Shown piece after piece: positions 10,001-16,725 of a stretch of DNA of 64,000 nt. This stretch comes from Halomonas lysinitropha (lineage in GTDB: Bacteria; Pseudomonadota; Gammaproteobacteria; Pseudomonadales; Halomonadaceae). Location of the stretch: positions 1-64,000 of the forward strand of contig NZ_CABVOU010000019.1 of the NCBI RefSeq assembly GCF_902500215.1. The letters run 5' to 3'. The notes under the pieces were generated by a model that saw only the letters and a list, made by a program, of their open reading frames with translations, was not told where the DNA came from and did not search any database. Position numbers and translations under genes: made by a program. The stretch's first letter is position 1. The number at the start of each line of letters is the position of its first letter.

Positions 10001-10321
10001 GGCCTGCTGCTGGTTCAGCGGCAGTTCGGCTGGGACCTCCTGCATCTGCAGGGTGAGGTCAGGGGGCGTGGTGTCAGGGGTCGAGGCTTCTTGCGGTGCC
10101 GAAGGAGAGAGACGGAACACGGAGCCGCCCCGGCCGCGCCCCTTGCCCAGCACACCCTCTGTGACCAACGCATCGCGAACCCGCTCGTAGTCTTCCTCTT
10201 CTACCCTGGCATACAGCTTGGCCGCCATCAGATTGCGAAGCCGCAAGTTCCCTATGGTGCCGCCGTCTTCGGGCAGGAGTAAGAGAAGCAGCTCGCGTAG
10301 CTGGGCGTCGGTCTGGCTCAT
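7001..10321 (-). CDS. Type III-like site-specific DNA methyltransferase (Mod), enlarged
   Basis: Predicted adenine-N6 methyltransferase that sets the specificity of the restriction operon. Catalytic motif DPPY is at residues 314-317 (DNA 9371-9382) and the SAM-binding motif LDPTCGSGT near residues 603-612. This DPPY-before-CGSG order is that of beta-class Mod proteins, which place the target-recognition domain between the two. That interval, about residues 377-584 (DNA about 8570-9190), is much richer in A+T than the rest of the gene. At 1106 residues it is well above the roughly 650 of classical Mod subunits: there are about 270 extra residues in front of the catalytic part and nearly 500 after it. 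It is the first gene of the operon. The enzyme class is confident; target and methylated strand are unknown. Confidence 0.88.
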   Translation of the reverse strand: MSQTDAQLRELLLLLLPEDGGTIGNLRLRNLMAAKLYARVEEEDYERVRDALVTEGVLGKGRGRGGSVFRLSPSAPQEASTPDTTPPDLTLQMQEVPAELPLNQQQAKPKRTTKPRQKKPDQAEVLSYRYDEKRKNNPHVGMVDTASDGVEETTTWAYDPHLDPELQFDSSATRAQVETLIDDALASGDQAQMKAALEELKRLQSPYLQWTGKAERTSFEVDTVSLHVHERIDPATILGEVQKRMKAGKKGGSAFQPDMFHAPFENLPLREAIDFYKHERDWANRLIAGDSLLVMNSMLQKEGMAGQVQMIYIDPPYGIKYGSNFQPFTHKRDVKDRKDEDLTQEPEMIKAFRDTWELGIHSYLTYLRDRLLLARELLSERGSVFVQISDENVHLVRSLLDEVFGVKNFAGMIAFDKTGGQPSSLLPSVCDYIIWYSKSIKDTKYRQLTTPKQPGEKGATGYTLIFDERSLKWRSMDKKEKEHPGSLPAHYKVFDGTPLVSDGSSDAGNDPFECFGEKWEIAANNHWKTSEEGLKRLLKANRIIQIGNRIEYRMMLDDFGQTPRSNLWLGLGERGFTGKKVYVVQTAAEAIQRCLLMTTDPGDLVLDPTCGSGTTAYVAEKWGRRWVTCDTSRVAVTLAKQRLMTASYDYYELKYPQEGLGGGFIYKTVPHIMLKSIAHNPEIDQVYEQHHPAIEQALAELNDSLQGHSVKGEPITFTVTEGGRKGDKVDFSAPDSKTVTLPSEETAKVNELLEWEVPFDYPDEWPEATKTFFDAFHSARQAMQRRMDESIANHAGQEVLYDQPEVSRDKLRITGPFTVEAVPFATVLGLDEAEQPKEADVAVARSGATSRHAQWREELLKAGIRGKGGQHLKLMDLETLPGAKYLHAVGTVAETGDRVAVSFGPEYAALEQRQVEIAKNEAGDLFPTPRLLVFCSFTFDPEAAKDIDSIKGIQALKVQMNTDLLTEDLKKNARSNESFWLMGQPDVEVHELKDGKLQVEVHGFDYFDTKTGELKSGGKRDIAVWELDTDYDDRSLYPRQVFFPMAGKQEGWFKLKKDIRAELNEELLNEFHGTKSLPFEPGKNQSLAVKIVDNRGIESLKVVRLD

Positions 10322-10677
10322 GGGGCGTCCCTGTCGTTCTGGCGGCGATGAATGCGCTTAGCCGGCTGATGATAGAGGCCATCATGGTGAATCGGCAGGG
10401 TGGCCGCAAGGCGCGAGGTCAAGGACGGTTATCGAGACGGGGGCTGCTGTGAATGCGTTAAGACGAGGCGTTACCAATGGCAGGGTGACGGGCAATAACC
10501 AAATATCGGTTTTGGCTTATATAAGGTGATATTGGCGCTTGGATTCCCGAGAGGTGGAGCTGGTTTTCCGCTAGAGCCGTCGCGAGTCATCATGATCGCG
10601 ACAACCCGCGCCGCCCTGGGAAGCGGACAAATCCCTGGAACTGGTCGAGATCGGCGCCCGCCTGGCCGGCTCGGCAG
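10322..10677. other. Intergenic region carrying the probable R-M operon promoter
   Basis: About 356 bases between the mod start and the end of the MFS gene. The only notable structure is an AT-rich patch at 10499-10535, where CCAAATATC and GATATTGG form an imperfect inverted repeat around TTATATAAG. It could be a promoter or operator for the leftward operon, but no start site can be fixed. I recognise no gene here. Confidence 0.4.
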
Positions 10678-11877
10678 TTAGCCGGTCTGCTGGTTGGCGA
10701 GCCGGCGTCGCCCTTGCCACCACAGAGTGGCCAGGGCCACCAGCAGCACCGGTGGCAGCATCGCCAGGTTGAGGGCTTCCCAGCCCAGCCGGTGAAGCAG
10801 CTGCCCGGCCATCAGTGAGCCGATGGCCACCAGCGAGAAAATGATCAGGTCGTTGATGCCCTGCACCTTGCCGCGTTCGGGCTCTGAATGGACGGTGGAG
10901 AGCAGGGCGCTGCCGCCGATGAACAGGAAGTTCCAGCCAACGCCCAGCAGCACCAGCGACACCCAGAAGTGGGTGATGCTGAGACCCATCACCGCCACCG
11001 CTGCCGAACCGGCCAGCAGCGCGGCCCCCGTCAGCAGGATACGGTCGACACCGAAGCGCATGATCAGGCTGCCGGTGAAGAACGACGGGCCGAACATGCC
11101 CAGCACGTGGGATTGCATGATGAACACCACCTGGCCCATAGAGAAGTCGTTGGCGCGCATCGCCAGTGGTGTGGCGGTCATCACCAGGATCATGACGGCA
11201 TAGCCGATGGCTCCAGCTAGCACCGCCACCAGAAAGCCTGGCTGGCCGGCAATGACGCTCATCGGGCGTGAGGTTTCGCCGGGCTGCGGTTCACCGCTGG
11301 CGGGTACCCTGAGTTGGCTTAACAGACCGATGGCCACCAGGGCGAGGACAGCGATTACCAGATAGGGGCCACCCGAGGGAACGCTGGCGATCCAGTGCTG
11401 TGCCGCACTGGCGTTCCAGGGGCCGAGAAAGGCTGCCACCACGCCGCCAGCCATCACGAAGGAGATGGCGCGACTACGAAACGCCGGGCTGGCCACGTCG
11501 ATCGCAGCGAAGCGGTAGTACATGGCAAAGCCCTGATAGAGGCCGAGCAGCAGGTTGCCGGCACAGAACAGCCAGAAGGAACCCGCGGCGATGCCGGCAA
11601 AGCTGACCAGCCCGCCCCCCATGCCGCCAAGGGTAGCGCCGCTCATGAAGCCGAGGCGCCGACCGACGCGCTTCATGAACAGCGAGGCGGGCAGCGTCGT
11701 GACCACTGTGCCCACCATCATCGCGGCAATGGGCAGGGTGGCCAGTGCTGGGTCGGGGGCAAGCTGCTGACCGACCACTCCGCTCAGGGTCATCACCGTC
11801 ACAATGGCGATCATGAACAGGGTCTGGCCGGTGACCAGGATGGCCACGTTGAGTATTTCGCGGGGCAGTGTCGACAT
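10678..11877 (-). CDS. Major facilitator superfamily transporter, substrate unknown
   Basis: A 399-residue inner-membrane protein with about twelve hydrophobic segments and the MFS loop signature KRVGRRLGFMSG after the second helix, consistent with a proton-linked secondary transporter. It lies 45 bases behind the DsrE-like gene and reads the same way, so the two are probably cotranscribed and controlled from the region facing the ArsR-rhodanese regulator. That context suggests transport of a sulfur compound or another small anion or efflux substrate. Nothing in the sequence identifies the substrate. It is not one of the NarK-type transporters seen later in the window. Confidence 0.75.
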   Translation of the reverse strand: MSTLPREILNVAILVTGQTLFMIAIVTVMTLSGVVGQQLAPDPALATLPIAAMMVGTVVTTLPASLFMKRVGRRLGFMSGATLGGMGGGLVSFAGIAAGSFWLFCAGNLLLGLYQGFAMYYRFAAIDVASPAFRSRAISFVMAGGVVAAFLGPWNASAAQHWIASVPSGGPYLVIAVLALVAIGLLSQLRVPASGEPQPGETSRPMSVIAGQPGFLVAVLAGAIGYAVMILVMTATPLAMRANDFSMGQVVFIMQSHVLGMFGPSFFTGSLIMRFGVDRILLTGAALLAGSAAVAVMGLSITHFWVSLVLLGVGWNFLFIGGSALLSTVHSEPERGKVQGINDLIIFSLVAIGSLMAGQLLHRLGWEALNLAMLPPVLLVALATLWWQGRRRLANQQTG

Positions 11878-11922
11878 CGGCAGGGCTCCTTGTCGGGACG
11901 ATGTAGGTAGCAGGGTGCGTCC

Positions 11923-12273
11923 TTAGAAGACCAGCACCTTGTCGGCCTGCTCGGTGGCTTCGGCCAGGGCATCCATGGTGCTGCGCTCGGCGCCTTTCAC
12001 TACCTCGTCGTCGGTGAGGCCACGGGCATCCATGCAGGTCCCGCACAGCAGCACCTGACCCTTGGTAGTGACCCGCTTGAGCATGCGTTCGGTATTGTAG
12101 AAGCCGTCCGGTGTCTTCTGACCGCTCTTGGCGCCGGAGACGGCATCGCCCATCAGGAAGACCGTGACCTCCGCTTCGCGTTTGATCAGCGCATGGGCCA
12201 GGCGCAGGCCGTTGTATAGGCGCTCGGTGCCATAGGGCGGGTCGTTGATGATGATCAGCGTCTTCATGGTCAT
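11923..12273 (-). CDS. DsrE/DsrF-like sulfur-relay family protein
   Basis: A 116-residue soluble protein with the DsrE fold pattern: an opening beta strand (MKTLIIINDPPYGTERLYNG) and a conserved cysteine region (LLCGTCMDARG, Cys pair in CGTC) where persulfide would be carried. Family members pass sulfur between rhodaneses and acceptors or act as small peroxiredoxin-like proteins. The start with AAGGAGG four bases upstream is used; a second in-frame ATG lies two codons inside. It is divergent from the ArsR-rhodanese regulator and precedes an MFS gene, so a sulfur-responsive function is likely but inferred. Confidence 0.75.
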   Translation of the reverse strand: MTMKTLIIINDPPYGTERLYNGLRLAHALIKREAEVTVFLMGDAVSGAKSGQKTPDGFYNTERMLKRVTTKGQVLLCGTCMDARGLTDDEVVKGAERSTMDALAEATEQADKVLVF

Positions 12274-12286
12274 GGTTCCTCCTTAT

Positions 12287-12310
12287 TCGTTCAATGAAAC
12301 AATTGAATGA
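12287..12310. promoter_or_regulatory. Candidate operator for the ArsR-rhodanese regulator
   Basis: Inverted repeat TCGTTCAAT / ATTGAATGA (one mismatch in nine) with a six-base spacer, in the divergent intergenic region between the DsrE-like gene and the ArsR-type regulator. Position and symmetry fit an ArsR-family dimer site repressing both directions. Binding is inferred. Confidence 0.5.
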
Positions 12311-12388
12311 TGGAAATATGCTATCCTGTTGTCAAGCGATTGGATATCCTTTCGTGTCTTTTACGGGAGAGTGTGAGTGGAGAGTGCG

Positions 12389-13045
12389 ATGACGTCACAA
12401 CAGGACCTCTTCGATACGTTGGCGCAGGTTGCCCGCGCTCTGGGCAATGGCCATCGCCTGGCATTGCTCGAGCGATTGGCGCAGTCCAGCGCTGCCGTGG
12501 AGACGCTGGCCACCGCCACCGATCTCTCCATCGGCAACGCGTCGCAGCATCTGCAGCAGCTCCGGCGAGCCGGCCTGGTCACGGCCAGTCGCTCCGGCAA
12601 GCAGATGATCTATCGGCTGACCGACGAGCGGATCATCACCCTGCTGGCGCTGCTCAGGCAGGTGGCCGAGACTAACCTGGCCGAGATGGAGCGGCTGGTG
12701 AGCCAGCTATTTGCCGAAGACGATGCGAGTGAAGCCCTGGAAGCCGTATCGAGTCGTGAGCTTCTGGCCGCCCTGGAGCGCGGCGAGGTGGCCTTGCTTG
12801 ACGTGCGCCCCGCGGACGAATATCAGGCGGGTCACCTGCCCGAGGCGATCAACATCCCGCTGGAGCAGTTGGAGGCAATGCTTGATGATCTGCCCCGCGA
12901 CAAGGAGATCGTGGCTTACTGCCGAGGCCCTTACTGCGCCCTCTCGCACGAAGCCGTACAGCGCCTTCGCCAGCTGGGGTATCGAGTCAGGCGTTTCGAG
13001 GAGGGCTACCCCGAATGGAAAGCCGCGGGCCTGCCCGTAATGTAG
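12389..13045 (+). CDS. ArsR-family regulator fused to a rhodanese domain
   Basis: A 218-residue fusion. Residues about 1-90 form an ArsR winged helix (LGNGHRLALLERL, then NASQHLQQLRRAGLV). The C-terminal half is a rhodanese domain (DVRPADEYQAGHLPEAINIP) with active-site loop CRGPYC (Cys178 and Cys183). The ArsR part contains no cysteine, so any sulfur or redox sensing would have to use the rhodanese pair, unlike BigR/SqrR-type sensors. The ATG at 12389 has GGAG six bases upstream and is preferred over a GTG four codons earlier. It probably controls the divergent DsrE-MFS pair through the repeat at 12287-12310, and may be cotranscribed with the desaturase-like gene 15 bases downstream. Confidence 0.85.
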   Translation: MTSQQDLFDTLAQVARALGNGHRLALLERLAQSSAAVETLATATDLSIGNASQHLQQLRRAGLVTASRSGKQMIYRLTDERIITLLALLRQVAETNLAEMERLVSQLFAEDDASEALEAVSSRELLAALERGEVALLDVRPADEYQAGHLPEAINIPLEQLEAMLDDLPRDKEIVAYCRGPYCALSHEAVQRLRQLGYRVRRFEEGYPEWKAAGLPVM

Positions 13046-13060
13046 TGGGTAAGGGTTGTC

Positions 13061-13879
13061 ATGAATGACACATTGATGACGCATGAGCCGTGGATCCGGA
13101 TCACTGCCTTCGGCAGTGTCCTGCTGCTGATGGCCGTTTGGGAAGTTCTTGCCGCACGGCGGCCTCAGAGTGTTCGTCGCTGGCAGCGCTGGCCAAGCAA
13201 CCTGCTGATCGTCGTCCTGGACACGCTAGCGGTTCGCCTGGTCTTTCCCCTGGCCGCCGTCGGCGCGGCCATGCTCGCTGCCGAGCGGGGTTGGGGACTG
13301 TTCAATGGGGTCGCCGCTCCGATGTGGCTGGCGGTACTGGCGTCCGTGGTGGTGCTGGATATGGCCATCTACTTTCAGCATCGACTGTTCCATGCTGTTC
13401 CCTGGCTGTGGCGCCTGCACCGCATGCACCATGCGGACCTGGAATTCGACGTGACCACGGGGCTTCGCTTCCACCCCCTGGAGATTCTGCTTTCGATGGG
13501 CATCAAGCTCGCTGTGGTGACCCTGCTTGGGGCGCCGGCGCTGGCGGTGCTGATCTTCGAGGTCGTACTCAATGCCACCTCGATGTTCAACCACGGCAAT
13601 GTGCGCCTGCCCGCCAGGGCCGACCGCTGGCTGCGCCTGGTGGTGGTCACCCCGGACATGCACCGGGTCCATCACTCCATCATCCGTCGGGAAACCGACA
13701 GCAACTTCGGCTTCAACCTGCCCTGGTGGGATCGGCTGTTCGGCACCTATAGAGACCAGCCCGCCGCCGGGCACCTCGGCATGACGATCGGCATCGAGGT
13801 GTTCAGAGACGTGCAAGACCTGCGTCTGGACCGCATGCTGCTTCAGCCCTTTGTGAATCCTCCTCGGGACGTGAAGTGA
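13061..13879 (+). CDS. Sterol desaturase / fatty acid hydroxylase family protein
   Basis: A 272-residue integral membrane di-iron oxygenase-like protein. The histidine clusters that ligate the metals are present: HRLFH (His107, His111), HRMHH (His120, His123, His124), and a C-terminal HRVHH near residues 200-206. Several hydrophobic segments precede and separate them. Members hydroxylate or desaturate lipids and need oxygen. The actual lipid substrate is unknown. It follows the ArsR-rhodanese gene by 15 bases and may be part of its operon. Confidence 0.82.
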   Translation: MNDTLMTHEPWIRITAFGSVLLLMAVWEVLAARRPQSVRRWQRWPSNLLIVVLDTLAVRLVFPLAAVGAAMLAAERGWGLFNGVAAPMWLAVLASVVVLDMAIYFQHRLFHAVPWLWRLHRMHHADLEFDVTTGLRFHPLEILLSMGIKLAVVTLLGAPALAVLIFEVVLNATSMFNHGNVRLPARADRWLRLVVVTPDMHRVHHSIIRRETDSNFGFNLPWWDRLFGTYRDQPAAGHLGMTIGIEVFRDVQDLRLDRMLLQPFVNPPRDVK

Positions 13880-13890
13880 CGGCGGCTTTG

Positions 13891-14200
13891 AGCAAACCAG
13901 CCGCGCCATCGCCACTTCATTCGACGCTTCTACAAGTTTCCGTTCTACCTGCGCCGGGCGGCCATCGAGTTCGTCAAGGGCCAGGTGTCCAGCTACCTGT
14001 CCCGCTATCGGGCCTAGCAGGTGGGTGAACGAAAGCATCGGCATGCCCGGCCACCGCGCTTTAACCCGGCCGCCGGCTGCTACCCGACGAGGTGTTGCGG
14101 GCAGCTAATCAAGTTCGATACCGAGTTCACCGCCGCCAGACCGAAGCTGTTGGGCGTCAAGGAGTGGCGGTGGCATGGGAGGTCACAATCTTCAGGCAGA
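13891..14200 (+). pseudogene. Decayed TnpB/OrfB-type transposon protein fragment
   Basis: One reading frame encodes FYKFPFYLRRAAIEFVKGQ and VSSYLSRYRA, then a TAG at 14015-14017, and continues in the same frame with QVGERKHRHARPPRFNP and later CGQLIKFD and KEWRWHG. Both halves resemble the central region of IS200/IS605-family OrfB (TnpB-like) proteins, where a tryptophan is normally found at the position of the stop; TGG to TAG would explain it. No N-terminal or catalytic C-terminal part is present and no flanking repeats were found, so this is a dead remnant. The family call is from memory of the motif pattern. Confidence 0.5.
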
Positions 14201-14245
14201 GCGACGACGTCCCGCCAGGCCGAGACGTCGTGTTTCAGGTTGGCT

Positions 14246-15415
14246 TCAGGCGGCGTCGAGGGGGCGTGAGGGGCCGAAGTGCTCGTAGTGGCGACGCTCG
14301 CGGGGCACCCCCAGTTCGGCGAGTGCCCGGTCTACGGCAGTCATGAAACCCTGGGGGCCCACGAAGTAGCAGCGGGCATCGTCGGGTAGCAGGCTAGCGA
14401 GCAGCTCGCGATCGATCCGGCCGGTATGGTCGGCGTCATCGCCGCGCTCGTGCACGCTCACCGCCCGGAGCCGCTGAGGGTGCTCGGCAGCCAGGGCCGC
14501 CACCTCGTCGCGGAAGGCGTGATGCTCGGCATCCAGGGCAGCGTGCAGGTAGACCACCCGGCGCCCTTCGGCTAGGGCGTGGCGGGCCATGGGCAGCATC
14601 GGGGTCTGGCCGACGCCACCGCTGGCCAGCAGCAGGGGCTCGTCGCCATCGGCAAGCGTCAGGTCGCCGGCCGGCGGCAGCAGTTCCAGAGTGTCGCCGA
14701 CGCTCATGGTGTCATGCAGGTGACGGCTGGCGCGGCCCTCCGGCTCGCGCTTCACCGAGATCCGGTAGTGGCGGCCGTTCGGCACGTCCGACAGGCTGTA
14801 GTGTCGATAGACGGGTTCGCCGTCGATGGTCAGCTTCACGCCGATGAACTGGCCCGGTCGGTGGCCGGGTACCGGGCCGCCATCCTCGGGTTCCAGCACG
14901 AAGGAGCGGATCACCGCGCTCTCCTGCCGGGTGTCGGCGACGCGGAAGCGGCGCGTGCCGCGCCAGCCACCGGGGCGCTGCTCGAACTCCCGGTAGCGAT
15001 GGTCTTCCAGTTCGATGAGCAGGCCGGCGAGTTCCTCATAGAGGTCGCTCCAGGCCGCGGCGATTTCCGGTGTCACCGCTTCGCCCAGCACCTCGCCGAT
15101 GGCAGCCATCAGGCATTCGCCGACGATGGGGTACTGGTCGGGCTGGATGCCCAGGGAGACGTGCTTGCTGACCACGGTGGCCAGCACGCCACGCGCCTGC
15201 TGGGGATCCTGGCGCAGCCCCACATAGGCCAGAACCGCACCGGCCAGGGCCCGCGGCTGGCCGCCGTCCTGCTGGTGGGCCTGGTTGAAAAGCGGTTTCA
15301 CTTCCGGGTAGCGCTCGAACATCAGCGGATAGAAGCGCTGGGTGATCGCGTCAAGGTGTTCGGCTACCACCGGGGCGGTGGCCTCGATCAGGCGTTCCTG
15401 CTCCTGGGTCAGCAT
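14246..15415 (-). CDS. hmp: Flavohemoglobin, nitric oxide dioxygenase
   Basis: Converts NO and oxygen to nitrate using NAD(P)H; anaerobically it can reduce NO slowly to N2O. The 389 residues have the full three-domain layout. The globin domain has Tyr29, proximal His85, Tyr95 and Glu135 at the same numbers as E. coli Hmp. The FAD domain carries RHYSLS. The NAD domain carries GGVGQTP and YFVGPQGFM. It is a single leftward gene with an NsrR-like palindrome at 15445-15467 in its upstream region, consistent with derepression by NO. It protects the cell from NO generated by the denitrification enzymes encoded nearby. Confidence 0.95.
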   Translation of the reverse strand: MLTQEQERLIEATAPVVAEHLDAITQRFYPLMFERYPEVKPLFNQAHQQDGGQPRALAGAVLAYVGLRQDPQQARGVLATVVSKHVSLGIQPDQYPIVGECLMAAIGEVLGEAVTPEIAAAWSDLYEELAGLLIELEDHRYREFEQRPGGWRGTRRFRVADTRQESAVIRSFVLEPEDGGPVPGHRPGQFIGVKLTIDGEPVYRHYSLSDVPNGRHYRISVKREPEGRASRHLHDTMSVGDTLELLPPAGDLTLADGDEPLLLASGGVGQTPMLPMARHALAEGRRVVYLHAALDAEHHAFRDEVAALAAEHPQRLRAVSVHERGDDADHTGRIDRELLASLLPDDARCYFVGPQGFMTAVDRALAELGVPRERRHYEHFGPSRPLDAA

Positions 15416-15444
15416 GGCATGGCTCCGTGTCGGGGAATGATTTT

Positions 15445-15467
15445 AAGAAGTATATAAAATACATGTT
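15445..15467. promoter_or_regulatory. NsrR-like operator upstream of hmp
   Basis: A 23-base site ending 30 bases before the hmp start. Read on the hmp strand, its halves are AACATGTATTT and ATATACTTCTT around one base, matching 19 of 22 positions of the published NsrR consensus (AAGATGYATTT and its complement). NsrR is an NO-sensing Fe-S repressor. Binding is inferred, and no nsrR gene is in the window. Confidence 0.65.
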
Positions 15468-15522
15468 ATGCCCCGGGAGGGTGACCCATGGCGACATCCT
15501 GTCGCGGTGCAGTGCGCTCTTA

Positions 15523-16089
15523 TCAATAGGCCCAGATGATGGCCATCAACAGTCCCCAGGCCAGCAAACCGGCGGCCATGATGGTGTAGGTGGCGGACAT
15601 GGTATTGACGTCGTTGTCGCTGCGCTCACACAACGCTTGCAGGCCGTGGTAGACGAGTGTGCAGGAGATACCGAGTGCCACCAGCACTGCCAGGGCGTTG
15701 AGCAACAGGCTGGGGATCAGCAGCACGATCGCAGACGACCACAGCGGCAGCGGCGCCAGTGCGGCCAGCAGGTAGGCGTCGTGGTAGTCGATCGACAGTT
15801 CTCCAGTGCCGTTGACCACGGCATGGATCAGCCAGCCCATCAGGAAGAAGGTGAGCAGTTCAGCCAGGAACAGGATGGTGGTGATAAAACGCCATTGGTG
15901 GTCGCCGAAGCCGGCCACAAAATCGTCGCCGTAATGGGTGCCGGCATAGTAGAGCATTATTGGCGGCAGAAGCGACATGGGAAGAACGATGGCCCATGCC
16001 AGTAGCGGGATGGAAGGTTTTCGGCGCTGAAGTTCCTTCCAGCCGACCTGGCGGGTGAATGGCAATTTGATCACGGTGACAAGATTCAT
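15523..16089 (-). CDS. Yip1-like integral membrane protein
   Basis: A 188-residue membrane protein with about five transmembrane segments after a short cytoplasmic start (PFTRQVGWKELQRRKPS). The general pattern resembles the Yip1/DUF1282 family, whose bacterial members are uncharacterised. It is divergent from the MarR gene, and a palindrome at 16126-16142 lies between them, so it may be the main target of that regulator. It reads toward hmp but is over 100 bases away, with hmp having its own operator. Function unknown. Confidence 0.65.
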   Translation of the reverse strand: MNLVTVIKLPFTRQVGWKELQRRKPSIPLLAWAIVLPMSLLPPIMLYYAGTHYGDDFVAGFGDHQWRFITTILFLAELLTFFLMGWLIHAVVNGTGELSIDYHDAYLLAALAPLPLWSSAIVLLIPSLLLNALAVLVALGISCTLVYHGLQALCERSDNDVNTMSATYTIMAAGLLAWGLLMAIIWAY

Positions 16090-16125
16090 GGTCGAGTCCT
16101 CTTCGGGTGGCGATGGGGGTAATAC

Positions 16126-16142
16126 ATATCATGTTGTGATAT
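16126..16142. promoter_or_regulatory. Candidate MarR operator
   Basis: Perfect inverted repeat ATATCA-N5-TGATAT in the divergent region between the Yip1-like gene and the marR-type gene. Length and AT-rich symmetry are typical of MarR-family sites; binding is inferred. Confidence 0.45.
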
Positions 16143-16219
16143 TTTACCTTAACTATTAGGCTGCGACTTCCGCGCTGTCAAGCCAACGAACCATAGCCCT
16201 GATGATCTGGATGCTTCCC

Positions 16220-16633
16220 ATGAGTGACGACTCCCTGACCAAGCAGGACTTCCAGCGACTCTCTCACTTTCGCTACCAGCTGCGCTGCTTCCTGCGGCAG
16301 AGCGACGACATCTGCCGCGATCACCACCTGACGCCGCTGCAGTATCAACTGTTGCTGCACCTGCTGGGGTTTGCGGGTCGCGAATGGGCCACGATGAGCG
16401 AGCTGGCCGAGCGTCTGCAGGCCAAGCACCACGGCACCGTGATGCTCGTGGACCGCTGCGAGCAGCTGGGGCTGGTGGAACGGCGGCCGAGCCGTGACGA
16501 CCGTCGACGCATCGAGGTGCACCTCTTGGCCCGTGGCGCCGAACTGGCGCGTCGAATCGCCGAGCTGCATCAGCCCGAGCTGCGCCATCTGCAGCAGGAG
16601 TTCCACCTGCCGGGCTGGCCGGACGTGCCCTGA
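16220..16633 (+). CDS. MarR-family transcriptional regulator
   Basis: About 137 residues with the winged-helix core of MarR regulators: HLTPLQYQLLLHLLGF, then MSELAERLQAKHHGTVMLVD, then the wing LVERRPSRDDRRRIEVHL, whose DxR-type motif is characteristic. Three in-frame ATGs (16202, 16211, 16220) are possible; the last is used, without a strong ribosome-binding site to decide. It is divergent from the Yip1-like gene, with a palindrome between them, and is followed 92 bases later by the cytochrome P450. MarR proteins usually sense small aromatic or oxidising molecules. The ligand here is unknown. Confidence 0.85.
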   Translation: MSDDSLTKQDFQRLSHFRYQLRCFLRQSDDICRDHHLTPLQYQLLLHLLGFAGREWATMSELAERLQAKHHGTVMLVDRCEQLGLVERRPSRDDRRRIEVHLLARGAELARRIAELHQPELRHLQQEFHLPGWPDVP

Positions 16634-16725
16634 GCCATAGAGAGGACCGCTGACCTGAGTCAATGCGACTTTTGGCGGCTTCTGCTTTCCTAGGCAGCCC
16701 TGAATCCCCTTTCCCAGGAGATGAC

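Noticed and set aside
10590..10677. Possible fragment of a coding gene before the MFS stop
   Set aside because: Short open frames here show no recognisable motif, start or family pattern.
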